Below, piece after piece: positions 34,962 to 44,187 of a DNA stretch of 64,000 nt. The position numbers were made by a program, and so were the translations under genes. Each line of letters begins with the position of its first letter. Within the stretch, counting starts at the first letter, position 1. The DNA is from DATACQ01 sp036555515 (GTDB lineage: Bacteria > Desulfobacterota > Binatia > UBA9968). The stretch spans positions 57,228 through 121,227 of the forward strand of contig DATBLC010000150.1 of NCBI GenBank assembly GCA_036555515.1, given 5' to 3'. The notes beneath the pieces are model-generated. The model made no database searches and was not told the origin of the DNA. It saw only the letters and a list, made by a program, of their open reading frames with translations.

Positions 34962-35585
34962 ATGGAAAATCCCCTACGGATCACGTTTCGTAACATGCCG
35001 CCATCGCCGGCCATCGAAAACAACATTCGAGAAAAGGCCGCCAAATTAGATGCTTATTTTGATCGCATCCTGGGTTGCCACGTGGTGGTCGAAGCGCCAC
35101 ACCGCCATCATCATAAAGGCAAGGCCTACCTGGTTCGCATCGATCTCACGGTTCCCGGCGGCGAGCTAGTGATCAATCGCGTGCCAAAACGCTTAAATGC
35201 GGCCGCGTTACGCGATCCGGAACTCGCGGGCAAGGATTTAACCGAAAGCCACGAACCGAGCAAACATGGCGCCCACGAGGACCTTTACGTTGCCATTCGC
35301 GATGCCTTTAATTCGGCGGCACGCAAACTTCAGGACTTCGCGCGCAAGCGGCGCGGCAAGGTGAAAGTTCATGAGCCTGCTCCACTGGCGCGGGTGAGCA
35401 AGTTGTTTCCCGAAGACCATTATGGATTTTTGGAAACCCCCGATGGACGCGAGATCTATTTTCACAAGAATAGCGTGCTGCAACCCGGCTTCGACCACTT
35501 GGACGTAGGAATGGAGGTACATTTCGTCGAGGGAGTTGGAGAAAAGGGGCCCCAGGCAACCACAGTGCGCGCTGCCGGGAAATAG
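34962..35585 (+). CDS. hpf: Ribosome hibernation factor (HPF/RaiA) fused to a cold-shock domain
   Basis: A 207-residue protein. Residues 1-125 form an S30AE/HPF domain (LRITFRNMPPSPAIENNIREKAAKLD, DLYVAIRDAFNSAARKL), with an insert around 85-105. Residues 140-205 are a cold-shock OB-fold with RNP-like motifs DHYGFLETPDG and EIYFHKNSV. HPF domains dock in the 30S decoding site to silence ribosomes in stress; the CSD replaces the dimerising tail of long HPF and suggests added RNA binding. ATG 34962 has a strong GGAGGAAGG. First gene of the stress island; a universal stress protein gene follows by 9 bp. Confidence 0.9.
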   Translation: MENPLRITFRNMPPSPAIENNIREKAAKLDAYFDRILGCHVVVEAPHRHHHKGKAYLVRIDLTVPGGELVINRVPKRLNAAALRDPELAGKDLTESHEPSKHGAHEDLYVAIRDAFNSAARKLQDFARKRRGKVKVHEPAPLARVSKLFPEDHYGFLETPDGREIYFHKNSVLQPGFDHLDVGMEVHFVEGVGEKGPQATTVRAAGK

Positions 35586-35594
35586 GTCTGCGTC

Positions 35595-36407
35595 ATGATC
35601 GACGAGATTCTCCTCTGCCTCGACGGCTCTTCAATGGCTGAAAAAATCATGCCCATTGCTCAAGGTATTGCCGCGGCTCAGGCGGCAACGCTCACCGTTT
35701 TTAAAGTCATGCAGCATCCCGGCGAGGTGGCCGGGCAAGAAAATTACTTGCGCGATGCAGCGCAACGCTTCGGCGCGCAAAGCAGATTCTCAGTCTCTGA
35801 TGATCCGGCCCAAGCGATTATTGAAGAACTGGACAAAAGCCCCGGCACGATGGCGGCGATGACCACGCACGGGCGTACGGCTTGGGGCGAGGCGATTCTA
35901 GGAAGCGTCGCATTTCGCGTCCTGCGGGGCGCAAAGCGCCCGATAGTGCTCTACTGTCCGCTCGACAGCCCTGCCGAAGCGTCTAGGAAAATCACCACAC
36001 TTGTGATCGCCCTCGACGGCAGCGAGTTCGCGGAACAAATAATTCCGTTCGCCGCGGAAATGGCAAAGTCTTTAGCAGCGGAGTTGAATTTGCTTCAAGT
36101 ATTGCCGCTCAAATCACCGGTTCCGCCATTTCCGGAGCAGAAAAAATCAGATCTGCTGGAATCCTCCTACTTGCACCGCCAAGCGCGCGCGGTCAAGAAA
36201 ACCTTTGGGCTGGATGCCCAATGGGACGTGCTGCATGGTGAAGCCGCGGACGCTATCTGTAATTATATAGCCCGCATGCCCGATACAATGCTGGCCATGA
36301 CGACCCACGGCCGTGGCGCCTTGCAACGGGCCGTTCTAGGCAGCGTGGCGGGTGAGTGCATCCGCCACGCTGCTCGTCCGCTGTTGCTCTACTGGCCGCG
36401 CCATTGA
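35595..36407 (+). CDS. Tandem universal stress protein (two Usp domains)
   Basis: A 270-residue protein made of two UspA domains, about 1-133 and 136-270. Each ends with the ATP-loop pattern G-x2-G-x9-G-S: HGRTAWGEAILGSV (about 92-105) and HGRGALQRAVLGSV (about 238-251). ATP-binding Usps modulate the stress response in the cytoplasm. It begins 9 bp after the HPF gene, so the two are almost certainly co-transcribed. Confidence 0.9.
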   Translation: MIDEILLCLDGSSMAEKIMPIAQGIAAAQAATLTVFKVMQHPGEVAGQENYLRDAAQRFGAQSRFSVSDDPAQAIIEELDKSPGTMAAMTTHGRTAWGEAILGSVAFRVLRGAKRPIVLYCPLDSPAEASRKITTLVIALDGSEFAEQIIPFAAEMAKSLAAELNLLQVLPLKSPVPPFPEQKKSDLLESSYLHRQARAVKKTFGLDAQWDVLHGEAADAICNYIARMPDTMLAMTTHGRGALQRAVLGSVAGECIRHAARPLLLYWPRH

Positions 36408-36649
36408 AATTCGAGCGCTCGAGGCGTGATTAAGATCCCCCGATATACGGAACTCAGCCAAACCCAAGCTAGAGCCCGGTCAAAAGCAAGCTTAAGATTT
36501 GGGGAGTCTGGTGTGTGCTGGGGGGACGAGCCCGCGACAGATCAACCGATGCGAAATTAGCTTGCTGATGCAACTGTCGGGCAACCTTAAGATTGCCACC
36601 GGCGCCACAGGGAGCTTGCCCGAGAATGCTTCGCGCCGGAGCCCAACGA

Positions 36650-37009
36650 TCATGCCGCCTGGCGCCGATGTTTATGGCGCCACGCCCCAGTCACCTGCCG
36701 GCGCTTTTCATCGAGGATACAGCGCCGGATATAGTAGGGATCGAGGCCGAGCAGATCGCAGACGTTGCTAAACGAAAAAACCCAATCGTCCTCGTCGTTC
36801 ATGATCCACTGTTCCGCCTCGTGGGACATTGGCTTTCGACCATGGTCACGAGCCGAGATATGCTTGCGATAGCAGTCAATGGCGTCTCGCAAGATTGCCA
36901 TCAATAAGGCCTTTTCCGGCAAGAGCAATTCGCTGCGGCGATAGGTAGCAAGATATTGCTCCAGCGTATTGCGGTCATTGGCGATCACGGCCAACTCCGA
37001 TTCTATCAT
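36650..37009 (-). CDS. Small conserved hypothetical protein, all-helical
   Basis: A 119-residue protein starting MIESELAVIANDRN. Key stretches are LLPEKALLMAILRDAIDCYRKH, EAEQWIMNDEDDWVFSFSNVC and CDLLGLDPYYIRRCILDEK. I know this as a small conserved family (LLxAVLxDAIxCY, EAExWI, WxFSFxNICxxLGLxPxYLRxxL) without assigned function. The C-terminal half looks like a helix-turn-helix-like DNA- or RNA-binding unit. A GGGGGGAT stretch lies just before ATG 37009; an upstream ATG at 37096 is less likely. It is the only minus-strand gene inside the stress island. Confidence 0.78.
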   Translation of the reverse strand: MIESELAVIANDRNTLEQYLATYRRSELLLPEKALLMAILRDAIDCYRKHISARDHGRKPMSHEAEQWIMNDEDDWVFSFSNVCDLLGLDPYYIRRCILDEKRRQVTGAWRHKHRRQAA

Positions 37010-37289
37010 GCGTATCCCCCCCTTCCAGTATGACGGCACTGAGAGCAGCAAGTTCGGAGAAGTTTGACGCAACGGATGTGCCAGCCAATTCATCAAGTAT
37101 TACGCTTCTCGCCTTCGCAACTCTGCGATTCTTCCGAAGCATGTTTCCCAGGGCTGAGAAACAAGCATGTCGCTAAATCCAAAATAGCCGGCTAGCAGCG
37201 AATTGTTTGTGGCATATTCATTGCGACATTATCTCGGTCAGATACAACTACCCGAGTGCAGCCACGAACTTGAAGGAGGCAACAAAGCG

Positions 37290-37709
37290 ATGGAGAAGAA
37301 ACGTTCTGATCTAATGTCATTTCCAATGCATTTATCGAGCGAAGTAGAACGTTTGTTCGACGAGATGATTCACCGGCCTTGGGGCTTCGCCCGTGAAATC
37401 CGCGGCTGGAACCCATCTATAGATCTTTACGAAACTCGCGATAGCTTTATTCTCGAAGCGGACCTCCCGGGCGTCAATGCCGAAGACGTCAAAATTGAAG
37501 TCCAGAACGGCGATCTACGGCTCGAAGGACAGCGCACCATTGAAAAGGATCAAAGCAATGGCCGCTTTCATACAATGGAACGCTCCTCAGGCTACTTCGT
37601 CCGGCAAATCAAGCTTCCGGAATTGGTAGATAAGAATGCCATCAAGGCGGAATTCAAGGACGGCGTATTGCGCGTGATTCTGCCTAAGACCACGAAAAGA
37701 GAGGATTGA
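37290..37709 (+). CDS. Hsp20/alpha-crystallin small heat-shock protein
   Basis: A 139-residue holdase. A short N-terminal arm with SSEVERLFDEMIHRPW precedes the alpha-crystallin domain (about residues 38-130), starting PSIDLYETRDSFILEADLPGV and ending in the signature FKDGVLRVILPK. The C-terminal IxI-type anchor is minimal. It binds unfolding proteins to keep them refoldable. AAGGAGG nine bases before ATG 37290. The Lon-like protease gene begins 5 bp after its stop, giving a holdase-protease operon. No CIRCE element or clear sigma-32 promoter was recognised in the 280-bp gap upstream. Confidence 0.93.
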   Translation: MEKKRSDLMSFPMHLSSEVERLFDEMIHRPWGFAREIRGWNPSIDLYETRDSFILEADLPGVNAEDVKIEVQNGDLRLEGQRTIEKDQSNGRFHTMERSSGYFVRQIKLPELVDKNAIKAEFKDGVLRVILPKTTKRED

Positions 37710-37714
37710 TCACC

Positions 37715-40156
37715 ATGGCCACGTCCAACATCCTGAACGACTCGCGGCAGACATCGGAGCCAGCGGCGAAACAATCGGAACTCACTGCCGAGCAGCTTCG
37801 CTTCCACGCAAAGCTGGACGGGAAGTTTAGCTCAACGCAGGAGTTGAGCGGCATGCAGGAGTTCGCGGGCCAGGAGCGTGCCTTGGCGGCGCTGGAGCTG
37901 GGCATCGGCATTGCCGGCAGAGGCTACAATATATTCGTGTCGGGCCTGACGGGCGCAGAAAAACTGGAGACGCTGCGCCGCTGGGTGCAGCAGCGCGCAG
38001 CCGACGCCCCGACCCCCGGAGATTGGGTTTACGTGCATAATTTCCAACATCCCGATGCGCCCCGCGCCATTTATTTGGAGGCCGGAGACGGAAACCGCCT
38101 CAGTCAGATGATGCAGGACTTGGTCAAAACACTCCGGGAGGAGCTGCCCAAGGCCTTCCGCCAAGAGGCCTTCGATAAAGAAAAATCGCTTTTGATTGAG
38201 AAATACAATAACCGCGCTCAAGAATTGAACGAACAGTTTGCCGCCCTGGCAAAGTCGAGAGGATTTACGGTGCAAGCCGGGCCAAGAGGGCATGTCTATT
38301 TTATCCCCGTCATCAACGACAAACCCTTGCAGCGACCCGAGGACTTCGCAGCATTATCGGAACAGGATCGGCGCGAAATTGAGCGGCGCCAACAAGAGTT
38401 GGCCACCGAGATGGAACGCATCGCGCGCAAGCAGCAAGAGATCATGCGCGCGATGGAGGAAGACATCCGCGAAATCGAACGCCGTTTTTGCGAAAACTTG
38501 CTTGTGCCCATCTTGAACCGCATAGAAAAAGCGATCGCCAACGATGAAGTCAACACCTATCTCGAAGAAGTGAAGGTAAATATTCTTAACAATCTCGATG
38601 ACTTCAAAGATTCGCAGACGAGCGTGATGGCGTTTCCATTCGCGCCTCCCCACAGGGAACGCGATCCGTTTCTTGACTACGATGTCAACGTCATGGTCGA
38701 TAACACAAAAACTCAGGGGCCGCCGATCATCGTCGAAAGCGCGCCCACCTATTTGAACCTGTTCGGTACCATCGAGCGCGTGGTCGACCGTTTCGGCCGC
38801 ATCGTGACGAATTTCACCAGGATCAAGTCGGGTTCGTTTTTGCGCGCCCACGGCGGCTATCTGATTTTCAGCCTGGAGGACGCCATCCTGGAACCGGCGG
38901 TTTGGAAAGTGCTCAAGCGCACGCTGCGCAGCGGGCGCATCGAAATGGAAACCTACGAACCGTTCGCCCTATTTTCCGCCTCGGGATTGAAGCCTGAACC
39001 GGTCCAAACAAGCACCAAAGTTGTCGTCCTCGGCAGCCCGTATCTTTATCATTTACTTTACAACTGGGATGAAGAGTTCCATGAGATCTTCAAAATCCGC
39101 GCCGACTTTAATCCCGTGATGCGCCTCGACGGCGAACATCTGAACACTTATGCCCAATGGATCGCCAATCTGTGCACCGAGGAAGCTCTACCCCATTTCG
39201 ATCCGAGCGGTATCGAAAGGCTAATCGAATTCGGCGCTCGGCGCGCCGGTGACCGCGAAAAAGTTATTGCCTCCTACGCCGAAATCGCCGACCTAGCGCG
39301 CGAAGCGGCGTTTTGGGCGCGCAAAGAAGACAGCCAGCGGGTATCCGGGCGCCAGGTAGAAAAGGCGCTCCAGAACCGCGTGTTTCGCTCTAACCGCATT
39401 GAGGAAGAAATCCGCGAGATGATCGCCAACGGCACCATCTTGGTCGACATCGAAGGTAAAAAAGTCGGCCAGGCCAACGGGCTCTCCGTGCTCGAGATCG
39501 GTAGCTACGCTTTCGGCCGCCCGAGCCGTGTAACCGCCAGCGTCGGCATGGGCCAGGCGGGCATCATCAATATCGAACGGGAATCGAAATTGAGCGGCAG
39601 CATCCATGACAAAGGCGTGCTGATTCTCGCCGGTTATTTGCGCAACCGCTTCGGTCAAAATCAGCCCCTGGCCCTCTCGGCTAGTCTCTGCTTCGAGCAA
39701 TCCTACGGTGGCGTCGAGGGCGACAGCGCTTCGTCCACTGAGCTCTACGCCCTGCTTTCACGGCTTTCGAACATTCCACTACGCCAGGAGCTTGCCGTGA
39801 CGGGTTCGGTCAATCAGTGGGGCGAGATACAGGCCATCGGCGGGGTTAACGAGAAAATCGAAGGCTTTTACGATGTCTGCCGAGTGGTCGGGATGACCGG
39901 CACGCAAGGCGTGTTAATTCCGGAGTCCAATGTACGCCATATTGTGCTGCGCGAGGATGTCATCGAGGCGGTGGCGGAGGGGAAGTTCCACGTTTATCCC
40001 GTGCGTACGATCGATGAGGGACTGGCGATTCTCACTGGACACGGTACCGCGGACCAGGTCAACGAGGCGGTGCGCAATCGGCTCAGAGAGTTGGCCGCCG
40101 GTCTCAGAGAATTCGCCGTGCCGGTCCATGACGGCGCGGCCGAGACCAAACCGTAG
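37715..40156 (+). CDS. Lon-family ATP-dependent protease (AAA_32/LonB-like)
   Basis: An 813-residue protein of the LonB/YcbZ-like branch. N-terminal AAA segment (about residues 45-110) with GYNIFVSGLTGAEKLETLR, a long coiled-coil insert (about 165-285), AAA core to about 560, then the S16 protease domain (about 600-780). The Ser-Lys dyad is intact: GDSASSTELYALLS and GGVNEKIEGFYDVC. The Walker A position reads GLTGAEKLE, departing from GxxGxGK[ST], as seen in several AAA_32 members; ATPase activity is therefore uncertain. It degrades damaged proteins in the cytoplasm. ATG 37715 follows the Hsp20 stop; a TTG at 37706 is the alternative. Confidence 0.9.
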   Translation: MATSNILNDSRQTSEPAAKQSELTAEQLRFHAKLDGKFSSTQELSGMQEFAGQERALAALELGIGIAGRGYNIFVSGLTGAEKLETLRRWVQQRAADAPTPGDWVYVHNFQHPDAPRAIYLEAGDGNRLSQMMQDLVKTLREELPKAFRQEAFDKEKSLLIEKYNNRAQELNEQFAALAKSRGFTVQAGPRGHVYFIPVINDKPLQRPEDFAALSEQDRREIERRQQELATEMERIARKQQEIMRAMEEDIREIERRFCENLLVPILNRIEKAIANDEVNTYLEEVKVNILNNLDDFKDSQTSVMAFPFAPPHRERDPFLDYDVNVMVDNTKTQGPPIIVESAPTYLNLFGTIERVVDRFGRIVTNFTRIKSGSFLRAHGGYLIFSLEDAILEPAVWKVLKRTLRSGRIEMETYEPFALFSASGLKPEPVQTSTKVVVLGSPYLYHLLYNWDEEFHEIFKIRADFNPVMRLDGEHLNTYAQWIANLCTEEALPHFDPSGIERLIEFGARRAGDREKVIASYAEIADLAREAAFWARKEDSQRVSGRQVEKALQNRVFRSNRIEEEIREMIANGTILVDIEGKKVGQANGLSVLEIGSYAFGRPSRVTASVGMGQAGIINIERESKLSGSIHDKGVLILAGYLRNRFGQNQPLALSASLCFEQSYGGVEGDSASSTELYALLSRLSNIPLRQELAVTGSVNQWGEIQAIGGVNEKIEGFYDVCRVVGMTGTQGVLIPESNVRHIVLREDVIEAVAEGKFHVYPVRTIDEGLAILTGHGTADQVNEAVRNRLRELAAGLREFAVPVHDGAAETKP

Positions 40157-40328
40157 AACGCTTCGCTCACAACCGCATGGCAAAAATAATAAAAAGCCGT
40201 TCGCCGTATCGCATCAGCGCGAAACCCGGCTCAACAGAGTAAGCAATATCGGTTTGATTTCATTGTCCTAATCTCTTCAATGACCGCGGGCATGCATTTT
40301 GCTGGTATAAGACATGAAAGGAGCAGCC

Positions 40329-40685
40329 ATGGATACCATGCGCACCGGCCGGCTTATCGATCAGCTGAGGAAACGGCGCGAACAGGTGGCTATGACCTTA
40401 CGCCATCTGCGGAAGGAACAAGCGGAAGTCGATCTCAACACCGACTGGCTCGATCAGGCGGCATATGATAGCCGGGTGCGTCTGCTCGATCGCCTGAACG
40501 AGTGGTACGTCACTGAGATCGACCAGATCGACAAGGCTCTCGGACGCGCCGAGAAAAACAATTACGGCCTCTGTGCCGCTTGTCATCAGCCCATCGAAGA
40601 TACGCGTCTCGCGGCTGCGCCGGAGACGGAATTTTGCGGCGCCTGCCAGAACATGCGCGAAGGATTGCAACGCGCGGTGGCCTGA
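40329..40685 (+). CDS. TraR/DksA-family zinc-finger protein
   Basis: A 118-residue protein: an N-terminal coiled-coil region (about residues 10-75, RLIDQLRKRREQ ... LLDRLNEW), then a C4 zinc finger CAACHQPIEDTRLAAAPET ... CGAC (about 84-107). DksA-like proteins insert the coiled coil into the RNA polymerase secondary channel and work with ppGpp in the stringent response. The DxxDxA tip motif of canonical DksA is not evident, so effects on RNAP may differ. AAAGGAG precedes ATG 40329. Fits the stress island. Confidence 0.87.
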   Translation: MDTMRTGRLIDQLRKRREQVAMTLRHLRKEQAEVDLNTDWLDQAAYDSRVRLLDRLNEWYVTEIDQIDKALGRAEKNNYGLCAACHQPIEDTRLAAAPETEFCGACQNMREGLQRAVA

Positions 40686-40843
40686 TTCGGCAGCGGTGCG
40701 ACCGAAGGAAGGATGATGGGAGAGATTTAACCACACAGAGCACGGTGAATACTGTGCGCAGCCAGTTCAAGGAGTACAAGCCGTCCGAGCGCTACAGCGG
40801 CAACAAGTCTGTCCGGCCTCGCGGTGAGATCGCAAAGAGAAGA

Positions 40844-40920
40844 TGGTCGGGGCGACCGGATTTGAACCGGTGACCACACGCACCCCAAGCGTGTGCGCTA
40901 CCAGGCTGCGCTACGCCCCG
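40844..40920 (-). tRNA. tRNA-Pro (anticodon GGG), CCA encoded
   Basis: A 77-nt cloverleaf on the minus strand. The acceptor stem CGGGGCG pairs with CGCCCCG and is followed by A and an encoded CCA. The D arm is GCGC-AGCCTGGTA-GCGC, the anticodon stem CACGC/GCGTG has loop TTGGGGT (anticodon GGG), and the T arm is ACCGG-TTCAAAT-CCGGT. It reads CCC/CCU. It stands alone between the DksA-like gene and the CoA-transferase operon. Confidence 0.96.
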
Positions 40921-41050
40921 ATATCGGTCAGAGTTAGCGCATATCTAACACTCTCGTCCGGCCAAATCAATTTCATCGGTTGCCATTTTCATTGACGATT
41001 TCACAGGAACTCGTCATAGTCGACCTATCGCGTCGATTCGTCATCCAGCG

Positions 41051-42250
41051 ATGAAGCCTCTCGAAAACCTGCGGGTGCTCGATCTCACCAATGTCTTGGC
41101 CGGGCCGTTTTGTTGCTATCAGCTCGCCCAACTCGGCGCAGACGTCATCAAGATCGAGGCTCCTGGGACTGGCGATTTGGCACGCCAGCTTGGCGCCGAT
41201 GCGGAACTAAACGCGCGCTTTATGGGCGCGTCATTTCTCGCCCAGAATGCCGGCAAACGCTCCCTGACCGTCAACCTGAAAAATCGCGCCGGCAAAGTCG
41301 TCTTTCGCCGGCTCGTGGCAACGGCGGATGTCGTCGTGGAAAATTTTCGCCCCGGGGTCATGGAGCGTCTGGGCTTTGGCTACGCCGACCTCAGCAAGAT
41401 CAAACCAGATCTGATTTTTTGTGCGATTTCCGGTTTTGGCCAGGACGGCCCCCTCAAAGACAATCCTGCTTACGACCAGATCGTGCAGGGCCTGTGCGGC
41501 GTCATGAGTATTACCGGTGACAAAAAAACGGCGCCCCTGCGGGTCGGTTTTCCGCTGGCCGATACTATCGGAGGCATCACTGCGGCATTTGCCGTCGCCG
41601 CTGCGTTGTTCCGGCGCGAGCGCAGCGGCGAAGGAGAATTCATCGATGTCTCCATGCTCGAATCCACACTCGCAGCCATGGGTTGGGCGGTGTCCAATTG
41701 GCTTATCGCCGGCGTCAAGCCCGAACCGTTGGGCAACGAGAATATGACGGCGAGCCCGTCGGGAACTTTCAAGACCGGCGCCGGACTCTTGAATATCGCG
41801 GCGAACAAGCAGGAACAGTTCGAAATTCTCTGCCAACTCATCGGCCGCAAGGAGCTTGCCACCGATCCGCGCTTTAGTGACCGCGAGGACCGCAAGAAAA
41901 GACCCAACGCGCTAAAGGATGAGATCGAATCGGCACTCACGGCCAAATCCGCCAAAGAATGGGCAGTGCTGCTTAATCAATGCGGAGTTCCCGCGGGAGA
42001 GGTTTTATCGATTCCCGAGGCGCTGACACAGCCCCAGATCACCGCCCGCGGGCTTATCCAGCGATTTCCCAAGACGGCCAATATCGACCGTGAGATTGCC
42101 GTCGTTCGAACAGGATTCCATCTGGCCAGCGGTGACTCCGCGCCCGCAGGACCACCGCCCGGGTTGGGCGCCGACACCGAGAACATACTGAAGGAACTGG
42201 GATACGAGCGGAACGGCATCGCCAAATTGAGAGAAAGCGGCGCCGTGTGA
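41051..42250 (+). CDS. Family III CoA-transferase (CaiB/BaiF)
   Basis: A 399-residue cytoplasmic enzyme with the typical opening LENLRVLDLTNVLAGPFCCYQLAQLGADVIKIE (split here as LRVLDLTNVLAGPF and LGADVIKIE, about residues 5-37). The conserved RSLTVNLKN, VVVENFRPGVMERLG, AISGFGQDGP and AYDQIVQGLCGVMS follow. The usual nucleophilic Asp falls in GTGDLARQL (about 39-47). It moves CoA from a donor thioester to a carboxylic acid. It starts the five-gene CoA-transferase, citryl-CoA lyase-like, TctC, TctB, TctA operon, so the acid imported by the transporter is its likely substrate (inference). Confidence 0.9.
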   Translation: MKPLENLRVLDLTNVLAGPFCCYQLAQLGADVIKIEAPGTGDLARQLGADAELNARFMGASFLAQNAGKRSLTVNLKNRAGKVVFRRLVATADVVVENFRPGVMERLGFGYADLSKIKPDLIFCAISGFGQDGPLKDNPAYDQIVQGLCGVMSITGDKKTAPLRVGFPLADTIGGITAAFAVAAALFRRERSGEGEFIDVSMLESTLAAMGWAVSNWLIAGVKPEPLGNENMTASPSGTFKTGAGLLNIAANKQEQFEILCQLIGRKELATDPRFSDREDRKKRPNALKDEIESALTAKSAKEWAVLLNQCGVPAGEVLSIPEALTQPQITARGLIQRFPKTANIDREIAVVRTGFHLASGDSAPAGPPPGLGADTENILKELGYERNGIAKLRESGAV

Positions 42251-42281
42251 TCGCCGTTGGCGCACGGCTTGGAAATTTCTA

Positions 42282-43148
42282 ATGACAAAACGATACCGGC
42301 GAATTTCCCCTCAAGCTTGGTGGTCAACGGCGATCATCGAAATGAAACCCGGCATGATCCGTTATCGCGGCTATGCCGTCGAGGACTTGATAGGTCACGT
42401 TGGCTTCGCCGAGATGGTATGGCTATTGACCCGCGGCGATCTGCCAACGCCAGCCGAAGCAAAACTTCTCGAAGCGGCGCTTGTCACCGCCGTAGACCAC
42501 GGACCGCAGGCGCCGTCCATCGCGGTGGCGCGCATGGCAATCACTTGCGGTGTAGGGATCAACAACGCCATGGCTTCGGCGATCAATGTCTTGGGCGATA
42601 TTCATGGTGGCGCTGGCGAACAGTGCGTCGCATTCTACAATGCAGTCGCCAAGCGTCTCCAGCGAACAGGCGCTGATACAAAGGATCGGCGGCCGATTGC
42701 GGCATCAGTTGAAGCGGAGATCGACGCGCTCGCTAACCAAGGCGTTAAATATGTTCCCGGCTTCGGCCATCGCTTCCATCCCGCCGATCCGCGCGCGCCA
42801 CGCCTTTTGCAGCTGGTCGAGAAAGCCGCGGCTGCCGGGCATGTCTCCGGGCTTTTTGCCGCCATCGGCCGCGCCGCCGAAAAATCCCTGGCGCGCCGAA
42901 AAGACCGAACGATTCCGATGAACATCGACGGCGCCACCGCTGTCGTTTTTGCGGAGCTTGGGTTTCCACCGCCGCTGTGCCGTGGACTCTTCGTATTGTC
43001 GCGTTCGGTGGGGATTTTGGCGCACGCCTGGGAAGAAAGCCAGTCAGGCGAACGGAACAAGGGCCCCATGCCGCGAAACCTGCTCTGGAACTATAAAGGA
43101 CCGAAACCGCGGCCGTTTAGGAGGAAGACGGCATTGCGACGCTTGTGA
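42282..43148 (+). CDS. Citryl-CoA lyase-like protein (citrate synthase fold)
   Basis: A 288-residue, shortened citrate synthase-fold protein. The catalytic set is present: His in GDIHGGAGEQ (about residue 108), His in VPGFGHRFHPADPRAPR (about 160-176), and Asp in NIDGATAVVFAELGF (about 208-222). The short length and the GHRFHxxDPR variant match citryl-CoA lyase rather than full citrate synthase. It would cleave a 3-hydroxy-3-carboxyacyl-CoA into acetyl-CoA and a keto acid. The CoA-transferase gene 31 bp upstream would provide the thioester. Substrate could be citryl-CoA or a relative (methylcitryl, citramalyl). Confidence 0.85.
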   Translation: MTKRYRRISPQAWWSTAIIEMKPGMIRYRGYAVEDLIGHVGFAEMVWLLTRGDLPTPAEAKLLEAALVTAVDHGPQAPSIAVARMAITCGVGINNAMASAINVLGDIHGGAGEQCVAFYNAVAKRLQRTGADTKDRRPIAASVEAEIDALANQGVKYVPGFGHRFHPADPRAPRLLQLVEKAAAAGHVSGLFAAIGRAAEKSLARRKDRTIPMNIDGATAVVFAELGFPPPLCRGLFVLSRSVGILAHAWEESQSGERNKGPMPRNLLWNYKGPKPRPFRRKTALRRL

Positions 43149-43218
43149 ATTTACCGCTCGTTGACTATACAAGTCTTATCTCGACTCACCTCAAGCTCTA
43201 AGGCAAGAAGGAGGACAC

Positions 43219-44172
43219 ATGCGCAAGTGGATTTTTGGATTCGCAGCGGTCTTCGGCGCGTCACTATTCGCACTGGCGGTGCAGGCGCAGCCGGCGCTCA
43301 AGATGATGATCCCGGCCAACCCAGGGGGCGGCTGGGACCAGACCGGGCGCAATCTGGCCGCGGCGCTGCAAAGCGTAAAACTTGTGTCATCCGTGCAATT
43401 TGAAAATAAGGGGGGCGCCGGCGGAACCATCGGCCTCGCGCAGTTCGTCAACGGGTCGAAAGGCGATCCGAACGCCGTGATGATCGGTGGCATGGTCATG
43501 ATCGGCGCCATCTACTTGGAAAACTCCCCGGTCAATCTCTCCATGGTTACTCCCCTCGCCCGCCTCACCGGGGAATATGAAATTATTGTCGTGCCGGCGA
43601 ACTCGCCACACAAGTCGATGGCCGATCTGATTAAAGCTCTGAAAGCCAATCCCGGCGGCGTTTCTTGGGGAGGCGGGTCCGCCGGCGGCACCGATCACAT
43701 TCTGGCCGGATTGATCGCGCGTGCAGCGGGCGTCGATCCCAGCAAAATCAATTATGTCCCGTTCAAAGGCGGTGGCGAGGCAATAGCTGCCATTATCGGC
43801 GCCCACGTAACCGCCGGTGTATCCGGCGTCGGCGAATTCGCCGAGCAGATCAAAGGCGGTCGCATGCGAGCGTTGGCGGTCTCCAGTCCGGCGCGCATCG
43901 ACGGCATCGCAACGCTCAAGGAGCAGGGGCTCGGTGTAGAATTGGCGAATTGGCGTGGCGTTTTCGGCGCACCCGCAATTAGCATCGCCCAGCGCGACGC
44001 GCTTATTAAACTGATTCGCGGCGCAACCGAGTCGGCTTCCTGGAAGGCAACGCTTGAAAAACTCGGCTGGTCGCCAATTTTCCTGGCCGGCGATGCCTAC
44101 AAGAAGTTCATCGACGACGACTCCAAACGGATCGCCAGCATCATCGACTCGCTGGGGATCAAGAATAAGTAA
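43219..44172 (+). CDS. tctC: TTT substrate-binding protein TctC
   Basis: A 317-residue periplasmic protein: signal peptide (about residues 1-23, ending LAVQAQ), then LKMMIPANPGGGWDQTGRNLA with the ligand-binding GGGWDQTGR loop typical of TctC proper. NKGGAGGTIGLAQF, GGGSAGGTDHILAGLIA and a C-terminal lobe follow. It captures a carboxylate for the TctAB permease encoded directly downstream (15-bp gap). AAGGAGG before the ATG. Confidence 0.93.
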   Translation: MRKWIFGFAAVFGASLFALAVQAQPALKMMIPANPGGGWDQTGRNLAAALQSVKLVSSVQFENKGGAGGTIGLAQFVNGSKGDPNAVMIGGMVMIGAIYLENSPVNLSMVTPLARLTGEYEIIVVPANSPHKSMADLIKALKANPGGVSWGGGSAGGTDHILAGLIARAAGVDPSKINYVPFKGGGEAIAAIIGAHVTAGVSGVGEFAEQIKGGRMRALAVSSPARIDGIATLKEQGLGVELANWRGVFGAPAISIAQRDALIKLIRGATESASWKATLEKLGWSPIFLAGDAYKKFIDDDSKRIASIIDSLGIKNK

Positions 44173-44187
44173 CCTTCCCGGCCAAGC

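Noticed and set aside
36408..36649. Possible gene in the gap after the tandem Usp gene
   Set aside because: Plus-strand frames here overlap the end of the minus-strand small protein gene and show no domain or start signal.
37110..37289. CIRCE operator or sigma-32 promoter for the Hsp20-Lon operon
   Set aside because: Only scattered matches (GAGTGC without the partner half; no CCCCAT-type -10); not enough to call.
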